The notes: generated by a model not told the origin, from the letters alone. Shown: positions 21,377-47,635, numbered from the stretch's first letter. The stretch is 64,000 bases of DNA from Nannobrachium achirus (GCA_963921795.1 OY997639.1:62233394-62297393); one strand, 5' to 3'. Numbers and translations: made by a program.

Positions 21377-22151
21377 TGTGGAATTCTACATTAAAAGTGA
21401 CTCTTGCCTGAAATCATTTTTCATTACCATTGCATCTCAACCAACAACTTGATAATCAATAGAATCTACATTTCTGATACTCACTCGGTAAGCCATCAAA
21501 ATAGCTATATAGGCATCATTATACATGGTTTACTAACAGCTTATGTGAATCTGCATATTTCAAACTTTCAATCCCTCATATACTGTGTACATCCCATAAG
21601 CCAAACAATGCACATAATTTGCATGCACATATCTTTCAACGGTTATGGAATAGTTTTATATATTTTGCACTTTCAATGCAAATATTTTCAATTCATGGTG
21701 CCTTAACATACGAAGCGTCTTGCTTACTAGTTATCATGTGCACAACCTCAAAGTGACAAGTTCCCACTTTCAGAATGTCAAAGCCAACAGTGGTTAAAAC
21801 CTTGAACTGAAATAGAGAGATATGCAAACTCTGTAAATGCACTGGGCTGCAAAATGTTGATTTGTTTTTAAGTCACACACACTGTATGCAGGATGGAATT
21901 TGTATTAGTCATTATGCTGTAAACAAAAATGTTGGCACCCATGTCTAAGGTTGCCTAACCCTGGCCTGAAGAATAATGATGTGTTACAAATTAAAGCACA
22001 TGTTCAAAATCACAATGTTTACATTTCTAATTGCCAAGTAACCTCAAATGACTGGGTAAAATCAAGCGGCTGAAGAAAGCGAGAGCAGAACCAGCATGAA
22101 ATAAAAAGTCATGATACCAGGCAACTTATACATCAACAATTAAATGAACAT

Positions 22152-22157
22152 TTTATT
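22152..22157 (-). terminator. cdca3: Candidate cdca3 polyadenylation signal
   Basis: AATAAA on the minus strand, about 145 bp after the cdca3 stop codon. With the gnb3 signal at 21371 this leaves roughly 0.75 kb between the convergent genes. Confidence 0.55.
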
Positions 22158-22300
22158 TACAACAAAAACAAACAAACACTTAGAACAACGTGTTGTTGCC
22201 GAGATGACTTTACACAATGGAATCCTATTTAAAAGAACATTTTAAGATTATTAAAGTGACAGGATTCTGTACACATTACTGTAGTGTAGTGCCATTTTCA

Positions 22301-22393
22301 TCATCTGTTCTCCTTGTCCAGAGAGACAGCCAGGGTTCTGCTGTCCAACTGTCCACGCCTCTGTCTGTCTGGGGTGGACACCTTCAGTTTCCT
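22301..22393 (-). CDS. cdca3: cdca3 terminal coding exon with KEN box
   Basis: Residues 501-530 (RKLKVSTPDRQRRGQLDSRT...), ending SLDKENR then TGA. The DKEN matches the KEN degron near the mammalian C-terminus, but the protein stops one residue later instead of continuing. Acceptor caacatctag. Confidence 0.92.
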   Translation of the reverse strand, partial: RKLKVSTPDRQRRGQLDSRTLAVSLDKENR

Positions 22394-25300
22394 CTAGATG
22401 TTGAGAGGGGGAAATAGTGTGTGAGGTGGGTAAAGGCAACAACTTAAAATGGGTTATTCATTTTAGCTAGTCTAGTAAAGTTGCCCACCCTTGGTCAACT
22501 TTGATGATGGAAAGGGCCACTATAGTTACACACCAACTCCAGAGGGCCATATTACATAGTGTCAGGCAGAAACCTCTATCCATGTTTTAACTTTTTTTTT
22601 CCCAAAATGAATGGCCTACTTTGTTAGTTATTCTTTGTCACACAAAAGTAGCTGATCTACAAGCTCAAAACGTGACACGTTTTGAGCTTGTTGCCATTTG
22701 AATTGGAATCCCTTTTTTAATTTAATTTCAAATGCTTTTAGTTATACTAAATAACTTTATGAACTTGAATACAAATACATTGGACATAACATAACGCAAT
22801 ACTAGTCATTAAGCTACTAATATAGATTATAGACAAGAATATAGACTGAAGTAATGCTGGTCATGTTTGCAATCCTACAGCTGAACTCAATAATATACCA
22901 GTATTCTGATATTAACCTGCACGCTGCATTAAGTGAGGGTGGAGACCGCATGTGGCCCCTGGGCCACCAGTTGCCCATGTATGAGCTAGTCAATCAAAGA
23001 GCAGCCTTGAGATGCAGCATTTCAAAAGGGGGTTGACCTGGACCGCCTAGACGCTATACGGTGCATGACAAACCATTTTTGGTAAACGGATTGTGTTTGA
23101 TTTTGCTTGTCTTCAGGTAAAAAAGGAATTTAATGTGTCACATCAAGAAAACTAAATATTTCAAATATAATTATCCGTCAAGCCACACATTATAAGAATG
23201 AATACCTGGGATGACTGTTCCCTGGGAGAGTTTGTTTCTTTAAGAAGCTGCAGCGGGGATCGGCCTTCACTCAGTCCTTTACCTGGAGGAGGAAGGAGGA
23301 GCATTTACAAACACACTTTTCAGAGGTTGAGGAATGAAGAAACTATTATAAGAGTCACATTTTTGTTACAAATTGAAAAACCAGTCACAAACGTTCACAT
23401 ACCTTTCTCTTTGGGTTTAGTGGACAGTCCCTTGTTGTCATTGAATACGTTCTTCACAGCCACCCTGACAGCAAGAGGAGAGGAACCTCCCTTGCTTCTC
23501 CTTGCTTGCACTCCTCTGGCTCTCAGCCCTGTAGCGCCAAAGCCCTTCCCCAGCCACTGTGGTTTGAAGACGACCTGGCTAGGGCTCTGTGTGCTGAGGT
23601 TGGGGCAGCGGATGCCCTTACAGGACTGTCCTTCTTGATCCTGGGGGCTTGGGGTGGGGACAACAACAGCTGGAGGATTCACGGTAGTGACAGCAGGCTG
23701 GAGCTCAAGGGTAGTGGTGGTAGCTTGGGCCTCAAGGGTAGCAGGGTTAATTTGAGGCTCAGGGGAAATTTGGTGCTCAGGCGTAGCAGTGGGCTCAGGG
23801 GTAGCAGTGGCAATTTGAGGATCGGTGGTAGCAGGGTCAATTTGAGGCTCAGGGGCAATTTGGTGCTCAGAGGTAGCAGGGGCAAGTTGGGTCTCGGTTA
23901 CAGTGTCTGACTCTTCCGTTTCTATGGGGGAAGACTCCTGTGCTGCTGCCTCTTCGAGCTGCTCTGAAGAGACTGAAACGTCAGTCACTGTAGGCATGTC
24001 AAGCTGGGCAGGAGACTGGGGAGATGCAGGGTCATGGGTGAAAGAGGCAAGGGCGTAGGAGTGGTCAGGTCCTACCCTCAGTTGCTCGACTGCAGCCGTA
24101 ACTGTAGCCACCGGAGATGGACTGTCACTGTGCACCTCAGCATATATCTGTGATGAAGCTGCTCCTTCAAGGCAGGTTATCAGGCTCATACTCAGCCTCT
24201 TGTGGAGGGGTGACTCTCTGGCCTCTTCAGCCTCCTCCAGGGTCAGGTCCGCCTCGGTCTCAACCTCTAACTGGACGTTCTCAAGCAGCACGAAGGGACT
24301 CATGTCACCCGTGCTGAGAGGAGGAGCCCTGACTGGGGTGGCCAGGAGGTTGGCATGCTGAGCCATGGTGCCAAAGTTCTGGGGGGGCTGGCAAGCCAGG
24401 AGGGGCTCCATGGAACCCAACTCCTCGGTCACAGTGGCCTGTTCCTCTTCTACATCGAGATTGGAGGGTTTAGAGAACCTGCCAGGAGGAGCAACGGACA
24501 CACTGGCCGCCTCGTTGTAAAAAAGGATGCCCAGCCGACGAGCAAAGGAGCCAACTGTCACTGCAAGATAAGAGTTCAGATGTCAGTCAGCAATAAATGC
24601 TTTAGTTACATGTGACAAACAGCTCTACAGTACATGTCAGTAGAAATTGCATTTCTACAAAAGTTGGTGTTTTTCACTTAATTATACCTCGCATGTCATC
24701 TCTCACAGGCGTACGGGTAATTCCAATTGTAGGTGACCTGGGATCTTCTGCAAGCAGGGCACATCCATTTGTCGCTGCTTTTGGAGTTTCGGAAGGTGCA
24801 CCAAACTAAATAAAGCACAGGCCAATACAGACTTTAATAGCATATACATTTTATATTATTACATTTAATGTCAAAACAAGAGAACCACAACAATACAAAC
24901 ACACCAAAAGACAAGTAATCACAACTTCAAAGTCCCAAATAAACAAAAACAGCTATTAAAGTGATCTTTTTTTGTTAAATAACTTCATATTCGATTGCAC
25001 TCATTGCTAAAGAGGGTTCAGTAACAGGGGTCTCGCAGTCGCTCATGTTCTTTAGTAAACACAAAATATGTCAGGTCAGGATACCCATTTCATCCAGTCA
25101 GGAGAGAGAACTTGCACAGAATACAGAACTAACAGAAGCGAAGGAAAAAATAAAAATCAAACCTCGGTTCGAAGTGGAGCGGTGAATTTGAGCAGTTCCA
25201 GGTAAATATATAAACTATATAAATATATTCACCTATTTATATATTGACATGTGTCAATTCTTGATTGCCCGTGGCTTGCTACGGTGGCTGCATGCTGAAT

Positions 25301-26067
25301 AGATGGAACAGAGATATTTTGGATAGACTGTTCAAAGTCCCTGACTTTTTTCACCTATTTTATATATTGACATGTGTCAATTCTTGATTGCCCGTGGCTC
25401 GCTACGGTGGCTGCATGCTTCGTGAGCCGCGGCTATCACGGGCAAGACGCAGACAGCAGAGGGGGTCGACTCGAGATACGCCAACATACCATGCTTGTTA
25501 GTTGTTATTAACGGACTACACACACACACACACACAACAGCTGATCTTCACGCAGACAACACTTCGATATGTGCGTGTGTGTGCGTGTGTGTGTGAGTCG
25601 CGCATGCGCAGCTAGATCCCGTTCTGACTAAGACAATTTCTCAGACTGACTAAGACAATTTCTCAGACTAGCCTGGACACACAAAACGACGTACAGGGAG
25701 CTTGTGCTAGCACCGCTCCAAAAATAAAAAAAATAAAGAAAGTGAAAAACAACTCAGGACTTGAGACTGCCTCAATAACTTTAGCAGGCCTACATTTTTC
25801 AATATCCCACCATGTGAGTTGAGCGGTTTCAAACAACCCCTCCCTGAGCGAAGCAGTATTGTTGGCAATCTAGCTTGATAATTGCTATTAATATAACGCA
25901 TTATTTAAGTAAAATTTTACCTGAATGGGTGTACGGTCAATGTCCGTTGAGGGAGAACGTGGATCCATCAACTGACCGAGTCGCTCATTTTTGATGCGCT
26001 GTGTGGGCTCTGGTTTTGGCGTGGAAGACACGGCCAGCTTGCTCTCTCTGGACAGACTGGAGCCCAT
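22301..26067 (-). CDS. cdca3: Cell division cycle-associated protein 3 (cdca3/Tome-1)
   Basis: CDCA3 (Tome-1) is a trigger of mitotic entry: it is reported to promote WEE1 turnover through SCF and is itself destroyed by APC/C-CDH1. Coding exons in transcript order: 26067-25921, 24805-24688, 24560-23403, 23282-23206, 22393-22301 (530 aa). Identification rests on the paired motifs MDPRSPSTDIDRTPIQ (residues 34-49) and EDPRSPTIGITRTPV, the late GRSPLQLLKETNSP block, and the C-terminal DKEN, a KEN box for APC/C-CDH1. The start ATG has a perfect ccaccATGG context and is preceded by MGS (possible N-myristoylation glycine). The human protein is about 268 aa; the extra length sits in exon 3 (23403-24560). 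It is tail-to-tail with gnb3, as in mammals. The F-box-like degron region was not resolved. Confidence 0.93.
22645..22694. repeat. Palindrome module copy 9
   Basis: agtagctgatctacaagctc aaaacgtg / cacgttttgagcttg. Immediately distal to the cdca3 stop, within the intron before its last exon. Confidence 0.6.
23206..23282 (-). CDS. cdca3: cdca3 coding exon 4
   Basis: 77 bp, residues 475-500, KGLSEGRSPLQLLKETNSP, matching the family's GRSPLTILQDDNSP block. Acceptor cttcctccag, donor gtattc. Confidence 0.92.
23403..24560 (-). CDS. cdca3: cdca3 coding exon 3 (very long, repeat-bearing)
   Basis: 1158 bp, residues 89-474. Starts VTVGSFARRLGILFYNEA; the middle is acidic, Ser/Thr/Pro-rich and looks disordered (for example VETEADLTLEEAEEARESPL). 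Residues about 314-378 hold degenerate internal repeats of the form TPEHQISPEPQINPAT. The end is basic (GLRARGVQARRSKGGSSPLA). Acceptor tatcttgcag, donor gtatgt. Low complexity explains long open frames on the opposite strand. Confidence 0.92.
24688..24805 (-). CDS. cdca3: cdca3 coding exon 2
   Basis: 118 bp, residues 50-88 plus one base. Contains EDPRSPTIGITRTPVRDDMR, the second copy of the family's RSP...RTP motif. Acceptor ctttatttag, donor gtataa. Confidence 0.93.
25158..25724. mobile_element. Small TIR element, family copy 2
   Basis: Ends gaagtggagcggtgaatttg and gctagcaccgctccaaaa match the pair at 2571-2856. The interior has a ~70-bp direct duplication (25227-25297 and 25350-25418, gcccgtggctcgctacggtg) and a duplicated gactaagacaatttctcaga (about 25626 and 25647). 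Lies in the first coding intron of cdca3. Confidence 0.5.
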
Positions 26068-26085
26068 GGTGGATTTAAGAAGTAC
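25921..26085 (-). CDS. cdca3: cdca3 exon 2 (first coding; CDS 25921-26067)
   Basis: Acceptor catatttacag is just above 26085. 18 bp of 5' UTR are followed by residues 1-49: MGSSLSRESK..., first DPRSPSTDIDRTPIQ motif (CDK-type SP/TP sites). Donor gtaaaa. Confidence 0.93.
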
Positions 26086-26278
26086 CTGTAAATATGGATG
26101 AAAAATAAGCCCCGACCTTCACGTTAACCCACCTATACGTTAGGAAACAGCTTTAATGCTAACCGTTAGCAAACACTAAACTGCTCTCCTGCAAAGTTTG
26201 AACATCCTAAGTTTATCAGTTTCATGACGCACATTTCCCTCGTGTTGTTGTATTTATTATCTAGCAAACACTTCTTAC

Positions 26279-26390
26279 CTTTTAACGTTGAAAACGGGCT
26301 GTCTTTTGTGTATTCGCCCTCGGAGTCAGACTCAAGACGTAGACGACTGCTTTCTGCCTCACTCTCACTCACAAGAACTTACTGAAGATG
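26279..26390 (-). other. cdca3: Probable cdca3 non-coding exon 1
   Basis: A consensus donor (AAAAG|gtaagaag) at 26279 precedes the exon-2 acceptor, and no ATG opens a frame through the junction: the open frame reading SESEAESSRLRLESDSEGEY meets a stop four codons into exon 2. I infer 5' UTR. The upper boundary (TSS) is approximate. Confidence 0.55.
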
Positions 26391-26428
26391 CACAACTACA
26401 TTTAAAAGGCAACCGTGTGCATGTTATT

Positions 26429-26481
26429 TTCAAACCAACCAGTCAGCGTTCTCCAGTAACCACCTACCCAGCGCTGATTGG
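26429..26481 (-). promoter_or_regulatory. cdca3: CCAAT box plus CHR in cdca3 promoter
   Basis: Read on the cdca3 strand, ACCAATCAGCG (CCAAT at 26481-26477) lies upstream of TTTGAA (26434-26429), about 45 bp apart and just upstream of the inferred first exon. NF-Y sites followed by a CHR are the established promoter architecture of DREAM/MuvB- and B-MYB/FOXM1-regulated G2/M genes, the class CDCA3 belongs to. No good CDE (GGCGG) is seen at the usual offset. Confidence 0.6.
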
Positions 26482-26961
26482 TTAACACCACTCCACATTC
26501 AGGAAGTGGGAGGGACATGTAAATGAAAACGTTTGAAACAAAACAGTCGGCGGTTTATCCTACTATGGGCTTATCACATTATTATGAAACAGAAATGCAA
26601 TGTTGCATGGCATGGAACCACATGATCATAATATGGTATAGTAGAGTGGAGAGCGTCACACCACAAGGATAAGAAAGAAATAAAGTCTTAAAACACAAAT
26701 ACTGTCAACATGAAAAGTATAAAAGATATAACTTTAGTCTTACTAATATGGCAAATACAATTAGTCTACAAATTGGGCTTGAAAAAGTGTATTATCCCTG
26801 CCAAATTAAATATCTGAAGGAGTAATTAAAGGTAGTAACATATTCATAAACTTTGTTCCAGCATGTGTAAGGTGCATTTCTATTCAAGTGAGCTGTGCTA
26901 ATTTGTTAGTGAAAATACAGAAGAAAAATAATAATAGACATGTGTAATCAGAGATCAGAGC

Positions 26962-28742
26962 TTTATTGCTGAATAATATTAAACATTACAATTAGGCTAA
27001 CTAGTTTTGAAAACAGTAATAGTGCAATAATTATGTTACAATACACAATATGGCAGATAGCATTATTTTACAATAAAAGCAAAATTGTTTTACAACAAGA
27101 AGCATTGAAAAAAGCAAGAGAGCGGAGGAGCCTGGAAAACCTATTACAAATACATGGTCTTATCATACTATGTCCCAAACTGGATCCTCCTCCACACACA
27201 AACGCCACTTGGCAACAGCCTTGCTGGTTTTCAGTCCATCATGCCGACTATTAACTGATTATTATTGGGGGGGAAAAGAGAGACAAACAAGCAGACAGTT
27301 CAGCCCTTCCAACTGGTGGATACAGTATGTAGTGTGAACCTGGCCCAGCCTTAATCCCACTAACCTTTTAGAACACTATTTATAAAATGAAGAGTTTCAT
27401 TAACACAGATATCTGGCATTGGAACAATGTGATAACTGTGGTTACAACAGTCATGCTAGCATCAACTCGTGGTCAAATTTACTATGGTATATTCAAAGAT
27501 ATAGCTGACTTAAGACCTGTGCATGCAAAATATGCATTTTGGAGGCAAATATCCACTGTATGATTTAAATTGGCTACTGATAAACCTTTTTGCATGGTAT
27601 GGATAACTAGCATTTCGGAATGAAACCCTTCAAATGTAGTACTCTTAAGCACAGCGGTAATAATCGTACCTTGAAAAATCTACAAATGTGTGTAAAGTTT
27701 AGAATGGTACTTACCAGCCATCAGTAACAAGGGCTGTGAAAGCAATGACTTCTATAACAAAACTGTCCCTTTCACGTTACTAAATACAATTTCAAGTCAC
27801 AAGGAGCATCATCCTCCTTCATCTTTTTTTATTTTACAAAAGACTTGAAATCAATGGACGTTAGCTTTCATTAAGCTAATTTTGTTTAGATCAGTTCAGT
27901 GCAAGGGGAGGAAATTAGAAGAAAAACCTGAAAAAACTATTTTGAAATAGACTGGTTATGTTTGTGTTTACAGCCATCACAGTGAGACTTGAGCCCAATT
28001 TATACTTTCTCGTACGACCAACCGATTTGCTGCTCGCCGAACATAACTGATTTCCAACCTTGCGTTTTTGTTTTGTTTTTTTCCCTGATTGATCATCAGT
28101 TATGTTTTATGAACAACATTGGTCGTACAAGAGAGTATAAATTAACCATTACTGCTGGTGGCATCTCTCCAGAGAGAATAATACTCTCGTATTGGATATG
28201 AGTCACTTAAAGGAGCATTTCACCAGAAAACACTTGATTTAGTCTGCGTATAATCTCACACATATCCTCCAAACTATAAACCGTCTTTGCCAACAGTAAA
28301 CTCTAATAGGAGAATCAATTCAGATTGAGTCTGAGAGAACATACGGTTGAGATGTACAGGTGAACTATCCCTTCACTGTATGTCAGTATGAGTCCATGAT
28401 ACAGTCTATTTGGTAACACCGGGTACACTTACAGGTGTGCTTATCTGATTTTTAAACCATTAAGGCAGACTATAGCAATTATCGCGTACACCCGTTAGCC
28501 TGATCATATCGTAACAAAAGTAAGGTCAGAATTAGGATGAACATAACCTGGTTAACACACCAAAGATCTTTCACATTCTTCTCTAACCCAGCAATCACAT
28601 AAATCCATGTGAACACAGGCTATTGAGGGAAGTTGACCTTTAGTCAAACTATTACCTTTACCTGATTATTGACAGTAACTGGAATATTGTATGCACGCAA
28701 AGAGACCCAGTGAGAGTACATGATCCATTCCCTCGGTTTATT
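26962..28742 (-). terminator. pex5: Candidate pex5 poly(A) signals
   Basis: Minus-strand AATAAA occurs at 28737-28742, 27828-27833 and 26962-26967 downstream of the pex5 stop (28970). The interval is AT-rich and mostly free of recognised repeats apart from the small TIR element at 27997-28143, compatible with a long or alternatively ended 3' UTR. I cannot choose among them. Confidence 0.35.
27997..28143. mobile_element. ~147-bp MITE with 25-bp TIRs
   Basis: aatttatactttctcgtacg (27997 onward) pairs with the inverse complement near 28119-28143 (ggtcgtacaagagagtataa). Two mismatches in the arms. Downstream of the pex5 stop. Confidence 0.65.
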
Positions 28743-28969
28743 GGATGATTCAATGTCCTACTCACTACACCTCCCTCCCTTGTTGCCGCCTCTTCCAGTT
28801 CCATCCACTCCAAGACACCTTGTACAGCATCTCTCTACATCTCTATCCCTGTCCCTCCTGTCCTCCTTACTCACTTATCCTCCACCTCAGCCAAACACTT
28901 TGTTCCTGACAGAAAGCACTCGCATGATATCAGCCCTCTCCTGGTCCTGGCCTCAGCCCTGCCCATACT

Positions 28970-43401
<14,432 letters not shown>

Positions 43402-44161
43402 GGCAACACCAGGAAGAGGCAAACCCCAATCAGGCCACCTTACAGCTGAGGAGGAAATGGACAAAGGCTTTAGTCTTTTACCAAACTTGATTGTTTTGGC
43501 TGAAGAAGACTTCACCAGATTGAATCAACTTAAGTAAACAAACAAATGTTACATCTAAAAATTAAGTTGTAATCATAAATGAATTAGCACCAAGTCATTA
43601 ATATTAGTCACAGTCTGAGATAGCTGTACTGTAGGTACCGCTGAAAGGTGAAAGCAAGCCCTGCAGATAACATGTCCATCACTTGGTTCTGAAGTGGGAG
43701 GTGGGAACTCAAACCTGAACTCAACTCCAGACACAGTCATCTCTGCACCAATGACTATATTTTGTTAACAGTTTGGTAAAATAACAAACTCTCAAGAACA
43801 GGTTTTATGGCTACTCCCTTGAAAAGAATTGGAGAACCAAAACATCACCACTAGAGAATGTTTATCCCTTCTCTCACTCACTGGCATAAACAAGAGTCAA
43901 CCAGGGCCATAATCAGAGCTGTAGAATGCTGCTGAGAGATACGGTGGTCTATTTAAGGCTGACAGGCCAAGCCAAGCAAACTCTCCCCTGCAGTGCCATA
44001 ACCATTATGCCCCTGGCCTGACATGTCACACACCATTCCTCACCATTTCCAAGCGCAGGCTGGCACAGCTAGAAAACTAGAATTAGGATCCAATATCCAT
44101 TGGTTCAGTAGTTTGTATCCGTGTGATCAGGATAAACACAGGGCGGAACTTTAGATACAAT

Positions 44162-44526
44162 ACACTCGGGGTGCATCAAATAATCAAACTAATAATAGAT
44201 TTAATCTATTCAAAAGAATTATCGATAATCGAGAATTTAATCAAATAGATTAATAATCTATCCCTATTTTGGACTTTCTGGCAATAAACTAAATACTGAA
44301 AATAGCAGATCTACAAGCTCACAACGCGTCACAATGTGAAGCTTTGTGAGTGCGTGTGCACCACAAAGTATGAAGTACGGCTTAATTGATTAATCAATTT
44401 GTCGATAAATAGAAAATGTTACAAATATATATATATTTTTTTAAACAGCTTCACAATTAATCAAAAAGGTAATCAATAAAATAATCACTGAGAAAATAAT
44501 CTATAGTTGAAGGCTGAAGCCCTACG
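44162..44526. mobile_element. Possible hAT-like element with AT-rich body
   Basis: Starts cactcggggtgcatcaaata and ends gaaggctgaagccct, weakly complementary ends. The AT-rich interior of attaatcaatttgtcgata type resembles teleost ATCG-rich hAT MITEs. Contains a palindrome module (44297-44352). Weak. Confidence 0.3.
44297..44352. repeat. Palindrome module copy 14
   Basis: tgaaaatagcagatctacaa gctcacaacgcgtcac; right arm degraded (gaagctttgtgag). Confidence 0.55.
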
Positions 44527-45175
44527 GTACACATGCAGTACTGTATCACCCCCCCAACCACACACACAACTATTATTATGTCCAACAACAAAGAAAAAAT
44601 ATTTATAGTACAAAAATGCTGCGTTTGGCTCTTCCCTTAATTAGTTCACTCACCTGTAGTTTAGTAGTTGATCAACTCTAAGAGAGGTGGCATGCAGTTA
44701 ATTTACAGACAGAGGGTGAGCGCTGCTGTTCGCACAGCCGACCTTCAGTGTATACAGTATCTAGGACAGCAGACACAATAACAGCACTGCCTCTCTACCC
44801 TCTCTGTGCCCGAAAGTGATGACAATTTCCATAAGGCTCCTAAGCTCCTGTCATTGACAGCACTGTACACGCTTAGTGGCAATAGACTATAATACAAAAA
44901 TATATATAATTTAATCATGTGCCAGGTGTTTCATTTTACAGGTGGTCTGTTTTTCTTTCACCCTCTTTGTCTAGGGATGGTCTATAGATTTAGATTAGCT
45001 TTTCTCATTGACACTAACAACAGCTGCTGTATGATTACTGTAGGTATGCACAAAGAGGATTAGACAAATACAGTAATACACACTACTGCAGTTATTGACA
45101 CTAGAGAGTAAACAATGACACTTGCCTCACAGACTGTATGCTCCAACCTATCCAACGCACTGCCAATGGTATAAA

Positions 45176-45177
<2 letters not shown>

Positions 45178-45255
<78 letters not shown>
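45178..45255. repeat. (TG)n microsatellite
   Basis: About 78 bp, upstream of pex5. Confidence 0.95.
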
Positions 45256-45257
<2 letters not shown>

Positions 45258-45280
45258 CCATTTGTCTGTCCAATATGTCC

Positions 45281-45409
45281 AATAGACGGGTTTCTTGTTT
45301 ACAAACATTGAGACTAAATGCACTGTTGTTTTGGGGAGCGCTGGTTTAATTGGCTAATTTTGGTACCGCATCTATTTCTTCTGTAACGTGGACCAGAAAC
45401 CCGTCTATT
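45281..45409. mobile_element. 129-bp MITE with 14-bp perfect TIRs
   Basis: Left aatagacgggtttc (45281-45294) and right gaaacccgtctatt (45396-45409) are exact inverse complements. It begins about 27 bp after a (TG)n tract. Upstream of pex5. Confidence 0.6.
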
Positions 45410-46104
45410 ACTATGTCACATAGTTTTAGTCCATTCATAGTCTACAAAAACAACCATACACCAATGTGTATGAATTTGTATGCATTTTGTATGAATTGAG
45501 TACAAACTGGGACCCCAATGCAAACAAACCTAACAGCTTTCTTGTGGTCTTTATCCTTTTAGTTGACCTTGTATCAGTGAACTGTTACTGTCCCCCTGTA
45601 CCTTTTCCTATGCAAACTTCTAATGAAGTATTCAATCAATCAAGACAATCATTCATTGATCATCATAGGCACGCCAAGGCTGAGCTACTTGTGCTCTATC
45701 AGTCTATCTGACAGATTGTGACTGCTGTTAGAAACTAGAATAATTAGAGTGACAGACGAGGGGACAATCATATGGGGTCAAAAAAAAAAGACTGAACATG
45801 CAGACAGATATTGCAATGCCTTGCCTCAGCTCTGGAAAACTACAGCGTTAGCTTTTTGCTGCCAGTGTTGACAGTGTTATCAACTTAAACCTATGTTAGG
45901 CAGTAACATACTGTTAAACTTCACAAGGTTGCAAAGTAAAATGGAAGCGAATCCACATGAGACACACGGCCAAAGGTGCGCTATAGACAGGGATCATCAC
46001 CAGCAGCACCCTGCATTGTAGAGATAGCTAACTGTTAGCTAGCTATTACTGCATTCTTCTGTGTATGTATGTAGCAGAAGCATGATGTTCATCCTACCAC
46101 CTAC

Positions 46105-46200
46105 CTCTCCTCAGGTCTTCTTCCCTTCTTTGTCTGGTTTAATGGTCGTATAATAAAGAGGCAAAGTTGTCGCCACCGCCAAAGTGTCGGACTTCCAGGA
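46105..46200 (-). other. pex5: Possible pex5 non-coding first exon
   Basis: Consensus donor (gaggagag|gtaggtgg) on the minus strand at 46105, in moderately GC-rich, repeat-free sequence about 2.7 kb upstream of the pex5 start codon. Exon extent is a guess. The pex5 5' UTR must begin above 43454, where coding exon 1 has an acceptor. Confidence 0.3.
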
Positions 46201-47100
46201 AAAACACACTTATAAGCTACCTTCCTGCAGTGTATTCTTTAGCAGCGTGTCTCTTTATTTACCTCCTTCCCCCATGACCCACTAAAAATCACCCAGCACT
46301 CGTTCTAAAGCGTACAGTCGTTTCCTATCCTATTCTCAGACGGGTTTACGTAGGAACATCACGCTTGTTGCACTTATGGGTGTTATACCTAAACCAGTGG
46401 CCTGTCGAATACTGATTCCAGAGAGACGTCACGTTCATGCTTCACTGGAAAAACTAAAAGAAACAACAACTTAAACTTGAACTTGGTGACACGTTTAAAC
46501 TCTTGACCAGGTTGCAAAAACCTAACCATGGTTATTCGTTTCTGACAAATTAATCTAACTTTAAAATAACAATACTAGACTCTACAATCAAATAACAATT
46601 TCTAGATAAGAAAATTGAATAGTTGATGGGATATGCAAAGCATCTCGCCAACAGCGCCCTCTCGAGTCACACTATTTGATAAGTTATGAAGTTCGGTGTA
46701 ACATCAGACAGCAAGGAACGGAGGGAAATCATAATCTAATAATCCATATTGGTACACTAATATCATTATATAGCAATGTAGCTGTTTGTAACAATATGTA
46801 ATAACTTTACATAGAACTAGTGACCATATTTAACACAACTATATTAAGTAACCTTGAAAATTATGTAGAGACAAATAGTTCACTTCAGATGTTGGGCAAT
46901 ATTGCAAAGTCCAAGTGACCATGTAGGTTTAGTTTGTCATTTCATGATGTAGAGACACTATCTGCTCTCTGAGAGAGAGAGAGTGAGAGAGAGGGCCGAG
47001 AAGGAGAGAGAGAATTAGAGAAAGAAAAGAGATAAAGGGGGAAATAGCGGAGCAGTAGACCTATTAAAGTAACAGGAAAAGACAGAGATAGTAGCCTACG
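46200..47100. other. pex5 upstream sequence
   Basis: Moderately AT-rich, unrepetitive; presumably the pex5 promoter region. No specific element identified. Confidence 0.3.
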
Positions 47101-47108
47101 AGAAAAGG

Positions 47109-47109
47109 A

Positions 47110-47206
<97 letters not shown>

Positions 47207-47265
47207 AGAGAGAGACTGAGAGAGAGAGAGAGAGGGAGGGGGGGGGGGGGGAGTTTGTTCAGAAA
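47109..47265. repeat. (CA)n then (GA)n and poly-G
   Basis: CA to 47203, gagaga to 47235, then a run of about 13 G. Confidence 0.9.
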
Positions 47266-47635
47266 CAAGGGTCTCTCCAATCCCCATCTCTCCAGGGTTT
47301 TAGTAAACAGAATACATTTTCAGTTAGGAAATATTGATATTGAAATGTCATCTAATTAGAAAAAGGAATTCATACAGAATAAAGCATAAACACATAGACA
47401 TGATTAAAAAAAGAAATGACTAGACAAAGTTGGAAATAATACACATTTGAAACTAAAGCTAAATTAATTCCTCGCTCATTATCTGTCATGATGAATCCTT
47501 TCTCTTTCTGTTTACAGAGAGAACCCTGTTTGTTGAACAAACGCTCTATATAGCAATGATTTATATGAGATAATAAAACATTTTCCGTTCAATTCTAACA
47601 AGAAATTCTTCTGCCTCAGGACGTCATATAGTGTT

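Noticed and set aside
23506-23910. 134-codon open frame antisense to cdca3
   Set aside because: Mirror of the low-complexity cdca3 exon 3, which is supported by homology and splice sites.
26279-26390. Coding use of cdca3 exon 1 (SESEAESSRLRLESDSEGEY)
   Set aside because: No ATG and the frame hits TAA in exon 2 before the conserved start.
43402-43515. N-terminal extension of pex5 exon 1
   Set aside because: The mammalian start MAMREL is conserved and a plausible acceptor lies within the extension; no homology upstream.
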